A stretch of DNA of 64,000 nt from Franconibacter pulveris DSM 19144. GTDB taxonomy: Bacteria > Pseudomonadota > Gammaproteobacteria > Enterobacterales > Enterobacteriaceae. A model generated the notes under the pieces. It did no database searches, was not told where the DNA came from, and was given only the letters and a program-made list of their open reading frames with translations. The stretch lies in NCBI GenBank assembly GCA_000621185.1, contig JHYZ01000012.1:62001-126000 (forward strand), in the 5' to 3' direction. A program made the position numbers and the translations under genes. Shown piece by piece: positions 35,470 through 45,232 of the stretch; position 1 is the first letter of the stretch, and each line of letters opens with the position of its first letter.

Positions 35470-36230
35470 CCGATGCGCTCCCGATCCACCACCTCATTGA
35501 GGCGGTGCACTATCTCGCTCAGGCGCGGATCGTTTTCCTGCTCCAGCCAGCGCGCCACGCTGTTATGCCCGTTCGCGAGGTGGCGCATAAAATCGTCGGC
35601 AATCTGGCGACCGTAGCGGTAACCCGCGAGCCGCCGCGCGGCGCGGTCCACCCTCACCCGCAATGGCTGCACCATCTCCGGGTGCAGGATCTGCGCAGGC
35701 TGGTTATCCTCTTCGCCCGGCAGGCGCGCATGAATTTTCTGCTCCAGCAGCCCCAGCGCCATGGCGAAGCCATACAGCGTGGCGGCGGGGGTCGGCGGGC
35801 AGCCGGGAATATACACGTCCACCGGCACTATCTTGTCCGTGCCGCCCCACACGCAGTAGAGATCGTGGAAGATGCCGCCGCTGTTGCCACAGGCGCCGTA
35901 GGAGATGCAGATTTTCGGGTCAGGTGCCGATTCAAAGGCGCGCAGCGCGGGCGAGCGCATGGCGCGCGTCACCGCGCCGGTAAAGAGCAGAATGTCGGCA
36001 TGGCGCGGGGAAGGCACCACTTTAATGCCGAAGCGTTCGGCGTCGAACAGCGGCGAAAGCGTGGCGAAAATTTCAATCTCGCAGCCGTTGCACCCGCCGC
36101 AGTCCACCCGGTAAACGTAAGCGGAGCGCCGGATATTTTTCAGCAGCGACGTTTTCATGCGCGCGATAGATTCATCAACGGTGAGCGGCGTCGGAATGTT
36201 GTTCTCGTCGCGAGGGCCGAGCAAATTCAT
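35466..36230 (-). CDS. hycG: Hydrogenase 3 small subunit HycG
   Basis: A 254-residue subunit of hydrogenase 3, homologous to NuoB, carrying the proximal [4Fe-4S] cluster that passes electrons to the [NiFe] site of HycE. Cluster cysteines are visible in [24 protein letters not shown] and [11 protein letters not shown]. The N-terminus ([20 protein letters not shown]) is typical of HycG. The start overlaps the hycF stop by one base. Confidence 0.97.
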   Translation of the reverse strand: MNLLGPRDENNIPTPLTVDESIARMKTSLLKNIRRSAYVYRVDCGGCNGCEIEIFATLSPLFDAERFGIKVVPSPRHADILLFTGAVTRAMRSPALRAFESAPDPKICISYGACGNSGGIFHDLYCVWGGTDKIVPVDVYIPGCPPTPAATLYGFAMALGLLEQKIHARLPGEEDNQPAQILHPEMVQPLRVRVDRAARRLAGYRYGRQIADDFMRHLANGHNSVARWLEQENDPRLSEIVHRLNEVVDRERIG

Positions 36231-36772
36231 CAGATGGCCTCCTTCAGTTCACGGGTCAGATCGATGCGATCGGACGGCGCAAGCCCCTGCTGGCGCTTGC
36301 AGTCGGGACAGGTTTCAACGCCTTCGCGGTGGCGCTCGGCGCGGGCATCGCCGTTATGCGCCAGCAGCGCAATCACATAATCAATCTCCTTTTGCACCGC
36401 AAACGGCTGCGCGCAAACGCGACAGCGGCAGAGAGCAAAACGCGCCTGCTGGAGAAAATCCTCCTTGCGCCACACGGCGAGCTCATACTCCGGCGTCAGG
36501 CGAATGGCCGCGGTCGGGCAAACCTCTTCGCAGCGGCCACAGAAAATGCAGCGGCCAAGGTTGAATTGCCAGGCGAGCTGCCCCGCCGCGAGGTCGGTCT
36601 CCACCGTCAGGGCGTTGGAGGGGCAAGCGTTCACGCACGCGGCGCAGCCGATGCACTGCTGCGGGTTATGCTGCGGCTTGCCGCGAAAGTTTTTATCGAC
36701 CGGCATCGGCTCAAGCGGATATGCGCGGGTCGCCACGCCGGTTTTTAAGGCTTTTTTGATAAAGGTAAACAT
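36230..36772 (-). CDS. hycF: Formate hydrogenlyase iron-sulfur subunit HycF
   Basis: A 180-residue NuoI-like polyferredoxin. Two [4Fe-4S] motifs are evident ([16 protein letters not shown] and [16 protein letters not shown]). A C-terminal cysteine-rich part ([19 protein letters not shown]) may bind an additional metal. It bridges electrons from HycB to HycG in the cytosolic arm. It lies 12 bases after hycE. Confidence 0.97.
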   Translation of the reverse strand: MFTFIKKALKTGVATRAYPLEPMPVDKNFRGKPQHNPQQCIGCAACVNACPSNALTVETDLAAGQLAWQFNLGRCIFCGRCEEVCPTAAIRLTPEYELAVWRKEDFLQQARFALCRCRVCAQPFAVQKEIDYVIALLAHNGDARAERHREGVETCPDCKRQQGLAPSDRIDLTRELKEAI

Positions 36773-36784
36773 GCGGGCCTTCCC

Positions 36785-38494
36785 CTATTTCAGCGGCGAG
36801 TTTTTGCGCTCAATGCTATAGCGCTCCAGTTCTTTGTAAGGCACCACCTGGCTTTTCTTCTTGCGCACGTCCACCACCGTCATGCGGTCGGTGCAGGAGT
36901 AGCACGGGTCGAGGCTGCCAATAATCAGCGGCGCGTCGGAAACCGCGTTGCCGCGCAGCATATAGCGCAGCGTCGGCCAGTTGGCATAGGTCGCCGCCCG
37001 GCAGCGCCAGCGGTAGAGCTTCTGGTTGTCGCCGGTCATGCTCCAGTGAATGTCGTCGCCGCGCGGCGCTTCGCAAAAGCCCAGCGCGAAACGGTTCGGG
37101 ATATAGGTAAACCCTTCCACCATCAGCGGGCCGCCGGGCAGGTTATCAAGGCCGAAGTCGATCAGGTTAAGCGCGGTGAAGACCTCGTTAATGCGCACTT
37201 TAAGGCGCGAGATAACATCGCAGCCCTGCTCGCTGTGCACCTCGACCGGCAGCAGCCCGTAGCCGGCAAAGGGGTGATCGGCGCGGGTGTCGCGGGCATG
37301 GCCGCTGGCGCGCACCATCGGGCCGACGTTGCTGAAGTCGCGGGCGATCTGCGGGTCGAGCCGCCCCACGCCCACGGTGCGCTGCTCTATGTTCGGCGTG
37401 CTGAGCAATACATCCACCAGATCCTTAACCTCGCGGCGCATCTGCTGCGCCAGCTGACGCGTCTGGATCATGTCCTCTTTCAGCAGATCGCGACGAATGC
37501 CGCCAATCAGGTTCAGGCCGTAAGTTTTGCGCGCGCCGGTCAGGATCTCCGCCATCTTCATGGAGGTTTCGCGCACGCGGAAAAACTGCATAAACCCGGA
37601 ATCAAAGCCGACGAAGTGACAGGCAAGGCCGAGGTTCAGCAGATGGCTGTGCAGCCGCTCCACCTCCAGCAGAATGGCGCGGATCGTCTGCGCCCGCTCC
37701 GGCACCTGAATGCCCATCGCGTTCTCCACCGACGTGGTGTAGGCGGTGCTGTGGGCAAAGCCGCAGATGCCGCAGACGCGGTCGGAAAGAAAGGTCACTT
37801 CGTTGTAACCCATGCGCGTTTCGGCGAGCTTTTCCATGCCGCGGTGCACATAAAAGAGCCGGTAATCGGCGTCGATAATATTTTCGCCGTCGACAAACAG
37901 CCGGAAGTGGCCCGGTTCATCCGAGGTGACATGGAGCGGGCCAATCGGCACCACGTTGTTTTTGGCGTCACCCAGCTCGTTAATGAACTCGTAGGTCTCT
38001 TTATCGCTGGTCGGCGCCGGGCGCTGGCGGTAATCCATACTGTCTTTACGCAGCGGATAGAGCGAGTCCGGCCAGTCGTCCGGCAGCACCAGGCGACGTT
38101 CGTCCGGCAGTCCTGTCGGCACCAGGCCGTACATGTCGCGCACTTCGCGCTCGCCCCAGACGGCGGCAGGCACGCGCGGCGTAACGGACGGGAACTCCGG
38201 TTTATTCGCATCCACCTCTACCCGCACCGTTATCCAGCATTTTGTCCCCTGCTCCATGGAGAGTACGTAATAGACGGCAAAACTGCCGCAAAGCTTGCGC
38301 TCGTCGTTGCCAAACAGCACCGACAGCCAGCCGCCCTGCTGGTAGTAGAGAAACTCCACCACCTCAGGCAGATAATTGAGCTTCACCGTCACGGTGAGCT
38401 GGTCGCGGGTTTGCCAGGCCTCATCCAGCACCACGCCAGGAAACGCCTCGTGCAGCGCGCGCAGATAGTGTTGACCCACTTTTTCTTCAGACAT
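36785..38494 (-). CDS. hycE: Hydrogenase 3 large subunit HycE
   Basis: The 569-residue catalytic [NiFe] subunit, which reduces protons to H2. The N-terminal ~170 residues are NuoC-like and the rest is NuoD/hydrogenase-like. The nickel ligands are C241 and C244 (DRVCGICGFAHS) and C531 and C534 (DPCYSCTDR). After R537 a 32-residue tail (MTVVDVRKKK...) is present; this is the peptide removed by HycI. Length and residue numbering equal E. coli HycE. It lies 15 bases after hycD. Confidence 0.98.
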   Translation of the reverse strand: MSEEKVGQHYLRALHEAFPGVVLDEAWQTRDQLTVTVKLNYLPEVVEFLYYQQGGWLSVLFGNDERKLCGSFAVYYVLSMEQGTKCWITVRVEVDANKPEFPSVTPRVPAAVWGEREVRDMYGLVPTGLPDERRLVLPDDWPDSLYPLRKDSMDYRQRPAPTSDKETYEFINELGDAKNNVVPIGPLHVTSDEPGHFRLFVDGENIIDADYRLFYVHRGMEKLAETRMGYNEVTFLSDRVCGICGFAHSTAYTTSVENAMGIQVPERAQTIRAILLEVERLHSHLLNLGLACHFVGFDSGFMQFFRVRETSMKMAEILTGARKTYGLNLIGGIRRDLLKEDMIQTRQLAQQMRREVKDLVDVLLSTPNIEQRTVGVGRLDPQIARDFSNVGPMVRASGHARDTRADHPFAGYGLLPVEVHSEQGCDVISRLKVRINEVFTALNLIDFGLDNLPGGPLMVEGFTYIPNRFALGFCEAPRGDDIHWSMTGDNQKLYRWRCRAATYANWPTLRYMLRGNAVSDAPLIIGSLDPCYSCTDRMTVVDVRKKKSQVVPYKELERYSIERKNSPLK

Positions 38495-38509
38495 CGTTCT
38501 GTTCTCTTA

Positions 38510-39436
38510 TCACGCCGCCAGCAAGGAGACGAAAGCTAAAAAAGCCAGGCCAAATCCGGCCCAGGTGACGCGGGAGGCGGCGCCAAAGCGCAGGCGCGCC
38601 ATGCTGTTTTCAAACAGCGCGATGATGAGCACGCCAGACAGCAGCTTCGCTACCGCCGCGACGACAGCCAGCAGAAGGCCGCCCATGCTGAAATGCGGCA
38701 TCTGCCCCCAGGGCAGAAACACGCCGACAAACATCTGCAACACCACCAGTTGCTTGAGGCTCACGCCCCACTTAAGCAGCGCGAAGCCCGCGCCGCTGTA
38801 CTCGGACAGCGGCCCTTCCTGCAGCTCCTGCTCCGCCTCGGCTAAGTCGAACGGCAGCTTGCCCATCTCAATAAACGTGGCGAAGGCGCAGGCGGCGAGC
38901 GCCAGTAGCAGCGGCAGGCTGTGGGCGACGGGCCAGTGGTAAACCATCGCGGCGATATGGCTGATATGCGTCGAGCCCGCCACCTGCGCCGCGGTCCACA
39001 GGCCGAGCAGCAACATCGGCTCGACCAGCACGCCGAGCATCGCCTCGCGGCTCGCCCCTATCGCCGTAAACGGGCTGCCGGTATCCAGCCCGGCGATAGC
39101 GAAAAAGAAGCGGGCGATGGCGAAGAGATAGATAAGCGTGATGAGATCGCCAACGCCGGGCAGCGGCGAGGCGAGCGTCACCACCGGCAAGGCGGTGGCG
39201 ATGGTGAACATCACCGCTATCATCACCAGCGGCATCAGGCGGAACACCCATCCTGAGGCCGCCGGGGCCACGCTCTGGCGGCCCAGCAGCTTGAAGAGAT
39301 CCCGGTACTCCTGCATCACGCCCGGGCCGCGGCGGTTATGCAGCCGGGCGCGGCAGACGCGCGTGACGCCGGACAGCAGCGGCGCGCAGGCAAAAAGAAT
39401 GAGCGCCTGCGCCAGAGGGAAAATAACGTTCTGCAT
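38510..39436 (-). CDS. hycD: Formate hydrogenlyase membrane subunit HycD
   Basis: A 308-residue NuoH-like inner-membrane protein with about eight helices that anchors the hydrogenase arm. Conserved segments include ARLHNRRGPGVMQEYRDLFK, FFAIAGLDTGSPFTAIGASR, FIEMGKLPFDLAEAEQELQE and ALFENSMARLRF. ATG 39436 was chosen over the longer frame (39463) because MQNVIFPLAQAL matches the family start; it lies one base after the hycC stop. Confidence 0.96.
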   Translation of the reverse strand: MQNVIFPLAQALILFACAPLLSGVTRVCRARLHNRRGPGVMQEYRDLFKLLGRQSVAPAASGWVFRLMPLVMIAVMFTIATALPVVTLASPLPGVGDLITLIYLFAIARFFFAIAGLDTGSPFTAIGASREAMLGVLVEPMLLLGLWTAAQVAGSTHISHIAAMVYHWPVAHSLPLLLALAACAFATFIEMGKLPFDLAEAEQELQEGPLSEYSGAGFALLKWGVSLKQLVVLQMFVGVFLPWGQMPHFSMGGLLLAVVAAVAKLLSGVLIIALFENSMARLRFGAASRVTWAGFGLAFLAFVSLLAA

Positions 39437-39437
39437 T

Positions 39438-41258
39438 TCAGACTCCCCGTGAAATGACAACAACCAGCAGCACCGCCAGTTCGATAACCGCCAGGCGGCG
39501 GCACAGCGCAGGACTGGCGTTGCGCCAGCCCGGCGCCACCAGACTCATGGAACGACGAAGCGCGATGACCGGCGCGAAGGCGGCTCTCACCGGCTGGGCG
39601 AAGCCGTGGGCGGTAATCACCATCGCCGACTCATGCTCATAGCCGCAGACCCAGGCGCCGCCGCGGGTGCGGGCGGGCAACCTGTCGCCTTTCAGCAGCG
39701 TCAGCAGCAGGAACGGCAGCAGCAGCGAGCCGAGCAGCAGCAGCGTTATCATCAGCTGAGCAACGCCTGTGTGAGCGGTGACCAGCGGCAGCGGTACGGC
39801 GTTATGCAGCAGCGGCAGCAGCCAGGGCGCGCCAACGCCGCCCGCCACGCAGCAGAGCGCGCAAAGGGCCGCGCTCAGCGTCATTGGCCAGGGCGCAGGC
39901 TGCGCGTTTTCCGCCTCTGCGGTTCTCGGCGCGCCAAGGAAGGTGACGCCGTACACCTTCGCCATGCACATCACCGCCAGCGCGCCGGTAATGGCGAGAC
40001 CCACCGCCAGCAGCGGCCCGCACAAGCGCGCGGCAAACGGCGCAAGCTGACCCAGGCGGAAGAAAGATTGATAGATAACCCACTCCCCGGCGAAGCCGTT
40101 CAGCGGCGGCAACGCCGCCATCGCCATCAGCCCCACCAGCATGGCGAGCGAGATAACCGGCATCTTTTTGCCGATGCCGCCGAGCTTTTCGATATCGCGA
40201 TGCCCGGTGCGAAACCACACCGCGCCCGCGCCCAGAAAGAGCGTGGTTTTGAACAGGCTGTGATTAAAGAGATGGTAAAGACCGCCGGTCATGCCGAGCG
40301 CAATCAGCACCGGCTCGCGAAGCGCCAGGCCAGTGAGGCCCGCGCCAAGGCCCAGCAGGATAATGCCGATATTCTCAAGCGTGTGATAAGCCAACAGGCG
40401 GTGGATATTGTGCTCCATCAGCGCGTAAAGCCCGCCGATAAAGGCGGTCAGCATGCCAAGCAGCATCACCAGCACGCCCCACCACAGCGGCAGCGCGCTG
40501 TCGATGAGCGACATCATCAGCAGGCCGTAAAGCCCCACCTTCAGCACCACGGCGGAAAAGAGCGCGGCGGCCGGACTCCCCGCCTGGGCATGCGCCTGCA
40601 CGACGCCGCCATGCAGCGGCACGAGGCCCGCCAGCAGGCCAAAGCCCGCAAGCCCCAGCAGACGAACGCCGTCGCCGAGCGGCTGAGCGGCGGTGAGCTC
40701 ATGCAACTGCGTAAAGTTCAGCGTGCCATACTGTCGCCACAGTAGCCCGCAGGCGAAAATCAACAGCAGCGTGCCGCAGCGCCCGAGCGCGAACCAGAGC
40801 TTGCCTGCGCCGCTCTCGCCGGTCAGAAAAACGGCGGCGAGGCTCATTATCTCCGCCATGACCACCAGGGTAGCGAGGTTATCTGCGGTGACCGCAAGCG
40901 TGGCGGCGGCCAGCAGCAGGTTCAGCAGCCAGCCTTCGGTTCGCGGCGCGCCCGGGCGATCGCCCGCAAGCTGAAAGAGGCTGACAAAAAAGCCCGGCAG
41001 GCCAAAAGCCAGCAGCCAGACGCTGTTGAGCGGCCCCACTTGTATGGTGAAATGTCCTATGCCAAGCGCAGCGATGGTCGCCGGGCGCAGCTCGCCCAGC
41101 ACCAGCGCCCCCGCCGTCAGCGCGCCAAGGCTGCCGAGCAATCCGCTCGCCGCCGCGACGAACGCGCTCAGCGGCTTATGCGGGCGCAGCAGCAGCGAAA
41201 GCAGCGCGCCGCCGAGAAATATCGCCAGCGCCCCATTCAGTAAAGTCACGATGCTCAT
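39438..41258 (-). CDS. hycC: Formate hydrogenlyase membrane subunit HycC
   Basis: A 606-residue NuoL/MrpD-type antiporter-like membrane subunit with some 14-16 helices. It pairs with HycD and may couple H2 evolution to ion movement. Family features are LYHLFNHSLFKTTLFLGAGA, YALMEHNIHRLLAYHTLENI and GGIGKKMPVISLAML. Length is close to E. coli HycC (608). It overlaps hycB by four bases. Confidence 0.96.
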   Translation of the reverse strand: MSIVTLLNGALAIFLGGALLSLLLRPHKPLSAFVAAASGLLGSLGALTAGALVLGELRPATIAALGIGHFTIQVGPLNSVWLLAFGLPGFFVSLFQLAGDRPGAPRTEGWLLNLLLAAATLAVTADNLATLVVMAEIMSLAAVFLTGESGAGKLWFALGRCGTLLLIFACGLLWRQYGTLNFTQLHELTAAQPLGDGVRLLGLAGFGLLAGLVPLHGGVVQAHAQAGSPAAALFSAVVLKVGLYGLLMMSLIDSALPLWWGVLVMLLGMLTAFIGGLYALMEHNIHRLLAYHTLENIGIILLGLGAGLTGLALREPVLIALGMTGGLYHLFNHSLFKTTLFLGAGAVWFRTGHRDIEKLGGIGKKMPVISLAMLVGLMAMAALPPLNGFAGEWVIYQSFFRLGQLAPFAARLCGPLLAVGLAITGALAVMCMAKVYGVTFLGAPRTAEAENAQPAPWPMTLSAALCALCCVAGGVGAPWLLPLLHNAVPLPLVTAHTGVAQLMITLLLLGSLLLPFLLLTLLKGDRLPARTRGGAWVCGYEHESAMVITAHGFAQPVRAAFAPVIALRRSMSLVAPGWRNASPALCRRLAVIELAVLLVVVISRGV

Positions 41259-41863
41259 GCGTTTCCTCTGCTTATGTCAGGCAACTGCGACAGATCGCCG
41301 AAGTCGGAATAGAGCGTCAGCTCGCGTTTGCGGCGGCTGGCGCGGGCGATGTCGTGGTTATCGACAAGCCTTAACGCGTTGGTCGGGCAGGTGCGCACGC
41401 ACGCCGGGCCCGCGTCGTCGAAGGCGCATAAATCGCACTTCACCGCCACGGCGCGTATGCCGGGCGTCCAGTCGAGAAAGGCGCCGACGTGGGCCGGCGC
41501 CGGGGGCGCAGGGGGCGCCTTCGGGCTGTTGACGTTGGCGGGAACATGCAACGGACGGCTGCCGGAGAATTCAATCGCGCCAAACGGGCAGGCAATACCG
41601 CAAAGCTTGCAGCTTACGCACAGGCTCTCATTGAGCTGGACCGCCCCCGCCTCGCGGTTAATGGCGTTTACCGGGCAGACCTGGGCGCAAGGCGCATCTT
41701 CGCAGTGGCGGCAAAGCTGCGGCGCGGAGTCTTTTTCGTTGCGCATCACCTGCAGGCGCGGTCGGGACTGCAGACCGTGCAGGCGATGGGTCTCTGCGCA
41801 GGCGGCTTCGCAGGTGCGACAGCCGATGCAGAGCGAAGAGTCAGCAAGGATAAAACGATTCAC
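41255..41863 (-). CDS. hycB: Formate hydrogenlyase iron-sulfur subunit HycB
   Basis: A 202-residue polyferredoxin that receives electrons directly from FDH-H. Four [4Fe-4S] motifs can be read (CIGCRTCEAACAETH, CRHCEDAPCAQVCP, CVSCKLCGIACPFG, CDLCAFDDAGPACVRTCP). A Pro/Ala-rich stretch (APPAPPAPAH) interrupts the third and fourth motifs. It follows hycA with a gap of 70 bases that contains an FhlA-type palindrome, as in E. coli. Confidence 0.96.
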   Translation of the reverse strand: MNRFILADSSLCIGCRTCEAACAETHRLHGLQSRPRLQVMRNEKDSAPQLCRHCEDAPCAQVCPVNAINREAGAVQLNESLCVSCKLCGIACPFGAIEFSGSRPLHVPANVNSPKAPPAPPAPAHVGAFLDWTPGIRAVAVKCDLCAFDDAGPACVRTCPTNALRLVDNHDIARASRRKRELTLYSDFGDLSQLPDISRGNA

Positions 41864-41882
41864 CAGTCATTCCTCAGGTGAG

Positions 41883-41900
41883 ACATTTTTGACGAAATGT
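41883..41900. promoter_or_regulatory. Putative FhlA-binding palindrome between hycA and hycB
   Basis: ACATTT-TTGACG-AAATGT is a near-perfect palindrome and resembles the E. coli FhlA upstream activating sequence (as I recall it, a CATTTCG/CGAAATG-type palindrome). E. coli also has an FhlA site in the hycA-hycB gap. GTCGACA-type repeats follow to about 41925. Confidence 0.55.
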
Positions 41901-41933
41901 GTCGACATCGACAGTCGCCGACACGTAAACGTG

Positions 41934-42401
41934 TCAGGCCACGTCAGGCTTGCGTGGGTTCGCCAGCAGCGCGCTGATGCGCAGCGGCGCATCGCCCTTC
42001 ACCGCCTCATACAGCCCCTCATACACGGCGCTGATTTTATTGAGGTAATGCTCAAGCACGCGCTCGCGGTCGCGGATATCCACCGCGCCATCAAGCAGCC
42101 CGTTCTGGTCCAGCCGGGCGCTGGCGATGCAGGCCTGCTCGCGCCCGTCGCGGCTCTCCACGAGGTAGTTAATGGTGTGGCAGTTAAAGCCTTCGGCCTG
42201 CTCCACGCGAATAACGAAGTGGTCGAAGAGAAAGAAGCTGAGCCCGGTCTGCGGCTCGCAGCCCATGGCGTGATGCAGCTTATGTTTCGACAGGGTGATG
42301 GCCTGGACCAGAGTATTGCAGTAGGTATGCCAGTGCGACTGCAGGCTGCGGTGACGATCCGCGATAAATTCTGCTTTCTGGCTTAGTTCGGAAAGGATCA
42401 T
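41934..42401 (-). CDS. hycA: FHL regulon antagonist HycA
   Basis: A 155-residue protein that counteracts FhlA-dependent activation of the formate regulon. The sequence MILSELSQKAEFIADRHRSL and FNCHTINYLVESRDGREQAC is HycA-like, and the length is close to E. coli HycA (153). It is the first gene of the hyc operon, downstream of a sigma-54 promoter and divergent from hypA. A short hairpin (ACACG-TAAA-CGTGT, 41921-41934) touches its stop codon and may reduce readthrough into hycB. Confidence 0.95.
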   Translation of the reverse strand: MILSELSQKAEFIADRHRSLQSHWHTYCNTLVQAITLSKHKLHHAMGCEPQTGLSFFLFDHFVIRVEQAEGFNCHTINYLVESRDGREQACIASARLDQNGLLDGAVDIRDRERVLEHYLNKISAVYEGLYEAVKGDAPLRISALLANPRKPDVA

Positions 42402-42436
42402 GGCGTAACTCTCATTTACGGGTAGCAGTCCCGTTT

Positions 42437-42453
42437 AGCATGAACCGTGCCAT
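42437..42453 (-). promoter_or_regulatory. Sigma-54 promoter of the hyc operon
   Basis: On the minus strand TGGCACGGTTCATGCT gives a perfect -24 element (TGGCACG) and an ATGCT -12 element at the right spacing. It lies about 36 bases upstream of hycA. The E. coli hycA promoter also has ATGCT at -12. Confidence 0.85.
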
Positions 42454-42490
42454 TTTTTATCTAATTGTATTTTAATGACTTTATTTAGAA

Positions 42491-42512
42491 TGACAGCGCC
42501 TGCGCGCTGTCA
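42491..42512. promoter_or_regulatory. Perfect palindrome in the hycA-hypA intergenic region
   Basis: TGACAGCGC-CTGC-GCGCTGTCA is a 9-bp perfect inverted repeat. CGACA motifs follow (TTTCGACA, CTCGACA, GCCGACA) up to the hypA promoter. It sits midway between two divergent sigma-54 promoters, the place where FhlA and IHF act in E. coli. Confidence 0.5.
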
Positions 42513-42566
42513 TGACGTGTCATTTCGACAGCCTCGACACCCTTTCTGCCGACACCGTTTTTCCTC

Positions 42567-42582
42567 TGGCACCGTTATTGCA
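42567..42582 (+). promoter_or_regulatory. Sigma-54 promoter of the hyp operon
   Basis: TGGCACCGTTATTGCA matches the -24/-12 consensus: TGGCAC at -24 and TTGCA at -12 with the correct 5-base gap. It lies about 40 bases upstream of the hypA ATG. Confidence 0.88.
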
Positions 42583-42622
42583 TTGCCCGTCCAGGGCGTC
42601 GGCCCATGGCTTCGGAGGTTTT

Positions 42623-42973
42623 ATGCATGAACTCACCCTCTGCCAGCGGACGGTAGAAATTATTGAACAACAGGCGCAGCGGCTCGGCGCGCGGCGGGTG
42701 ACCGGCGTCTGGCTGGAAATCGGCGCGTTTTCCTGCGTTGAACAAAGCGCGCTGGCGTTCTGCTTTGAGCTGGTGTGCCGCGATACCTGCGCGCAAGGCT
42801 GCGCGCTGCATCTGGCGCAACAGGCGGCGGAGTGCTGGTGTCATGACTGCGAGCAGCATGTTCATCTGCTGACCCAGCGCGTCAGGCGCTGTCCGCAGTG
42901 TAACGGCGTGAACCTGCGCATCGTCGCGGACGACGGCGTGCAGATCAAACGCCTGGAAATCGAACAGGAGTAG
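42623..42973 (+). CDS. hypA: Hydrogenase nickel incorporation protein HypA
   Basis: A 116-residue nickel chaperone working with HypB. The N-terminal nickel-binding MHEL is present; ATG 42623 was chosen for this reason and because GGAGG precedes it, whereas the frame opens 111 bases earlier. The zinc site reads CWCHDCEQH...CPQC. It binds the hydrogenase large-subunit precursor. The hypB gene starts two bases after its stop. Confidence 0.96.
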   Translation: MHELTLCQRTVEIIEQQAQRLGARRVTGVWLEIGAFSCVEQSALAFCFELVCRDTCAQGCALHLAQQAAECWCHDCEQHVHLLTQRVRRCPQCNGVNLRIVADDGVQIKRLEIEQE

Positions 42974-42975
42974 CT

Positions 42976-43842
42976 ATGTGTACCACCTGCGGTTGCGAAC
43001 ACGGCAACCTTTATATCGAAGGGGATGAACGCAACCCCCACTCGGCGTTTCGCGCCGCCCCCTTCGCCCCGGCAGCCCGCACTCAGGCCGCTATCACCAA
43101 CGTTAATCTGTTTACCCCCGCCGTCGCCCCGCAGGGCGATCTGCATTACGGACGCGGCGAAGCGGGCACCCACGCGCCGGGGCTAAGCCAGCGCAAGATG
43201 GTGGAGATTGAAATTAATGTGCTGGAGAAAAATAACCGGCTGGCGCAGCGCAACCGCCAGCGCCTGAACGAACGGCGACAGCTGGGGTTAAACCTTGTTT
43301 CCAGCCCCGGCTCCGGCAAAACCACCCTGCTGACGGAAACCCTGAAGCGGCTGCACGGTAAAACGGCCTGCGCCGTCATTGAAGGCGACCAGCAAACGGT
43401 GAACGACGCCGAGCGCATCCGCGCGACCGGCACCCCCGCGCTTCAGGTGAATACCGGTAAAGGCTGCCATCTGGACGCGCAGATGGTGGCCGACGCCATG
43501 ACCCGGCTCCCCCTCGCTGATGGCGGCATTCTGTTTATTGAAAACGTCGGCAACCTGGTCTGCCCGGCGGGGTTCGATCTCGGCGAACGGCATAAGGTGG
43601 CGGTGCTCTCCGTGACCGAGGGCGAAGACAAGCCGCTTAAGTATCCGCACATGTTCGCCGCCGCCTCGCTGCTGCTGCTGAATAAAATCGACCTGCTGCC
43701 TTACCTCGATTTCGACGTGGAAAAATGTCTGGCCTGCGCGCGCGAGGTCAACCCGGATATCGACATCCTGCTGGTTTCCGCCACCAAAGGCGACGGCATG
43801 GAGGCCTGGCTCGCCTGGCTGGAGGCGCAGCGATGTGCATAG
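42976..43842 (+). CDS. hypB: Hydrogenase nickel incorporation GTPase HypB
   Basis: A 288-residue SIMIBI-class GTPase that delivers nickel to HycE. The N-terminal high-affinity metal motif [10 protein letters not shown] is intact. The P-loop [11 protein letters not shown] lies near residues 108-118. Further markers are [22 protein letters not shown] with the second metal-site cysteine, and NKIDLLPYL. Its end overlaps hypC by ten bases. Confidence 0.97.
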   Translation: MCTTCGCEHGNLYIEGDERNPHSAFRAAPFAPAARTQAAITNVNLFTPAVAPQGDLHYGRGEAGTHAPGLSQRKMVEIEINVLEKNNRLAQRNRQRLNERRQLGLNLVSSPGSGKTTLLTETLKRLHGKTACAVIEGDQQTVNDAERIRATGTPALQVNTGKGCHLDAQMVADAMTRLPLADGGILFIENVGNLVCPAGFDLGERHKVAVLSVTEGEDKPLKYPHMFAAASLLLLNKIDLLPYLDFDVEKCLACAREVNPDIDILLVSATKGDGMEAWLAWLEAQRCA

Positions 43843-44111
43843 GCATTCCCGGGCAGATTTGCGAACTGGGCGAGGGTAACCTCGCCCGCGTTGAGGTCAG
43901 CGGCGTGAAGCGCGAGGTGGATCTTACGCTTGTCGGCACCCATGACGAACACGGCGCGCCGCGTCTTGGCCAGTGGGTGCTGGTGCATGTCGGCTTCGCC
44001 ATGAGCCTGATTAACGAACAAGAGGCGCTGGATACCCTCGACGCGCTGCAAAACATGTTTGACGTGGAGCCGGACGTCGGCCCGCTGCTCTACGGCGAGG
44101 AGGCATGCTGA
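43833..44111 (+). CDS. hypC: Hydrogenase maturation chaperone HypC
   Basis: A 92-residue chaperone that carries the Fe(CN)2CO group with HypD and binds the HycE precursor. The essential N-terminal Met-Cys is present ([12 protein letters not shown]). ATG 43833 lies within the end of hypB; the longer in-frame ORF is a shadow of hypB. The TGA overlaps the hypD ATG (TGATG). Confidence 0.96.
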   Translation: MCIGIPGQICELGEGNLARVEVSGVKREVDLTLVGTHDEHGAPRLGQWVLVHVGFAMSLINEQEALDTLDALQNMFDVEPDVGPLLYGEEAC

Positions 44112-45232
44112 TGCGCTATGTGGATGAATACCGCGAGCCGCAGCGGGTAATGCAGCTTATCGACAGGCTGCGCGAGCGGGCGGCGCGGCTGCCCTGGAGC
44201 GCTGAACGGCCGCTGCGCATTATGGAGGTGTGCGGCGGCCACACCCACGCCATTTTCAAATTCGGGCTGGACCAGTTGCTGCCAGAGAACGTTGAGTTTA
44301 TTCACGGCCCCGGCTGCCCGGTCTGCGTACTGCCGATGGGGCGCATCGACAGCTGCATTGAAATCGCCGAGCGCCCTGGCGTTATCTTCTGCACCTTCGG
44401 CGACGCCCTGCGGGTGCCGGGGAAAAACGGCTCGCTGTTGCAGGCGAAAGCGCGCGGCGCGGATGTGCGCATCGTCTATTCGCCCCTGGACGCGCTGAAG
44501 ATTGCCGAAGAAAACCCGCAGCGCGACGTGGCGTTCTTCGGCCTGGGTTTTGAAACCACCATGCCCGCCACCGCCCTGACGCTTCGGCAGGCGAAAGCCC
44601 GCGGCGTGGAAAACTTCTTTTTCTTCTGTCAGCACATCACGCTGATTCCAACCCTTGCCAGCCTGCTTTCGCAGCCGGATAACGGCATCGATGCGTTTCT
44701 CGCACCTGGGCATGTCAGCATGGTTATCGGCACCGCCCGCTACGATTTTATCGCCACGCAATATCAGCGGCCGCTGGTCGTGGCGGGCTTTGAACCGATG
44801 GACTTGCTGCAGGGCGTGCTGATGCTGGTGGAGCAGAAAATCGCCGGGCGGAGCCGGGTGGAAAACCAGTACCGCCGCGTGGTGCCGGACGCGGGCAACC
44901 CGGCGGCGCAGCACGCTATTGATGATGTTTTTTGTGTGGAAGGCGACAGCGAATGGCGCGGGCTCGGCGTGATAAACGGCTCGGGGGTGAAGCTTCGCGA
45001 AGCGTACCAACGCTTTGACGCCGAGGCCCGCTTTGCGCCCCGTAAGCACCAGGTCAGCGATGACCCGCAGGCGCGCTGCGGCGAGGTGCTGACCGGGCGC
45101 TGCAAACCCGCGCAGTGCCCGCTGTTCGGCGCGCGCTGCAACCCGCAAAACGCCTTCGGCGCGCTGATGGTCTCCTCAGAGGGGGCTTGCGCGGCGTGGT
45201 ATCAGTACCGTTCTCAGGAGTGTGAAGCATGA
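44111..45232 (+). CDS. hypD: Hydrogenase maturation protein HypD
   Basis: A 373-residue [4Fe-4S] scaffold protein on which the Fe(CN)2CO unit is built with HypC. Key motifs include CGGHTHAIFKFGLDQLLP, GPGCPVCVLPMGRID, FFGLGFETTMPATA and GHVSMVIG, and the C-terminal cluster cysteines (CGEVLTGRCKPAQCPLFG). ATG 44111 gives the E. coli length; the ATG two codons upstream is less likely. It overlaps hypC by one base and hypE by four. Confidence 0.97.
   Translation: MRYVDEYREPQRVMQLIDRLRERAARLPWSAERPLRIMEVCGGHTHAIFKFGLDQLLPENVEFIHGPGCPVCVLPMGRIDSCIEIAERPGVIFCTFGDALRVPGKNGSLLQAKARGADVRIVYSPLDALKIAEENPQRDVAFFGLGFETTMPATALTLRQAKARGVENFFFFCQHITLIPTLASLLSQPDNGIDAFLAPGHVSMVIGTARYDFIATQYQRPLVVAGFEPMDLLQGVLMLVEQKIAGRSRVENQYRRVVPDAGNPAAQHAIDDVFCVEGDSEWRGLGVINGSGVKLREAYQRFDAEARFAPRKHQVSDDPQARCGEVLTGRCKPAQCPLFGARCNPQNAFGALMVSSEGACAAWYQYRSQECEA

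Noticed and set aside
37046..38539. 497-codon plus-strand ORF opposite hycE
   Set aside because: A shadow of hycE with low-complexity His/Arg/Val composition and no ribosome-binding site or motif.
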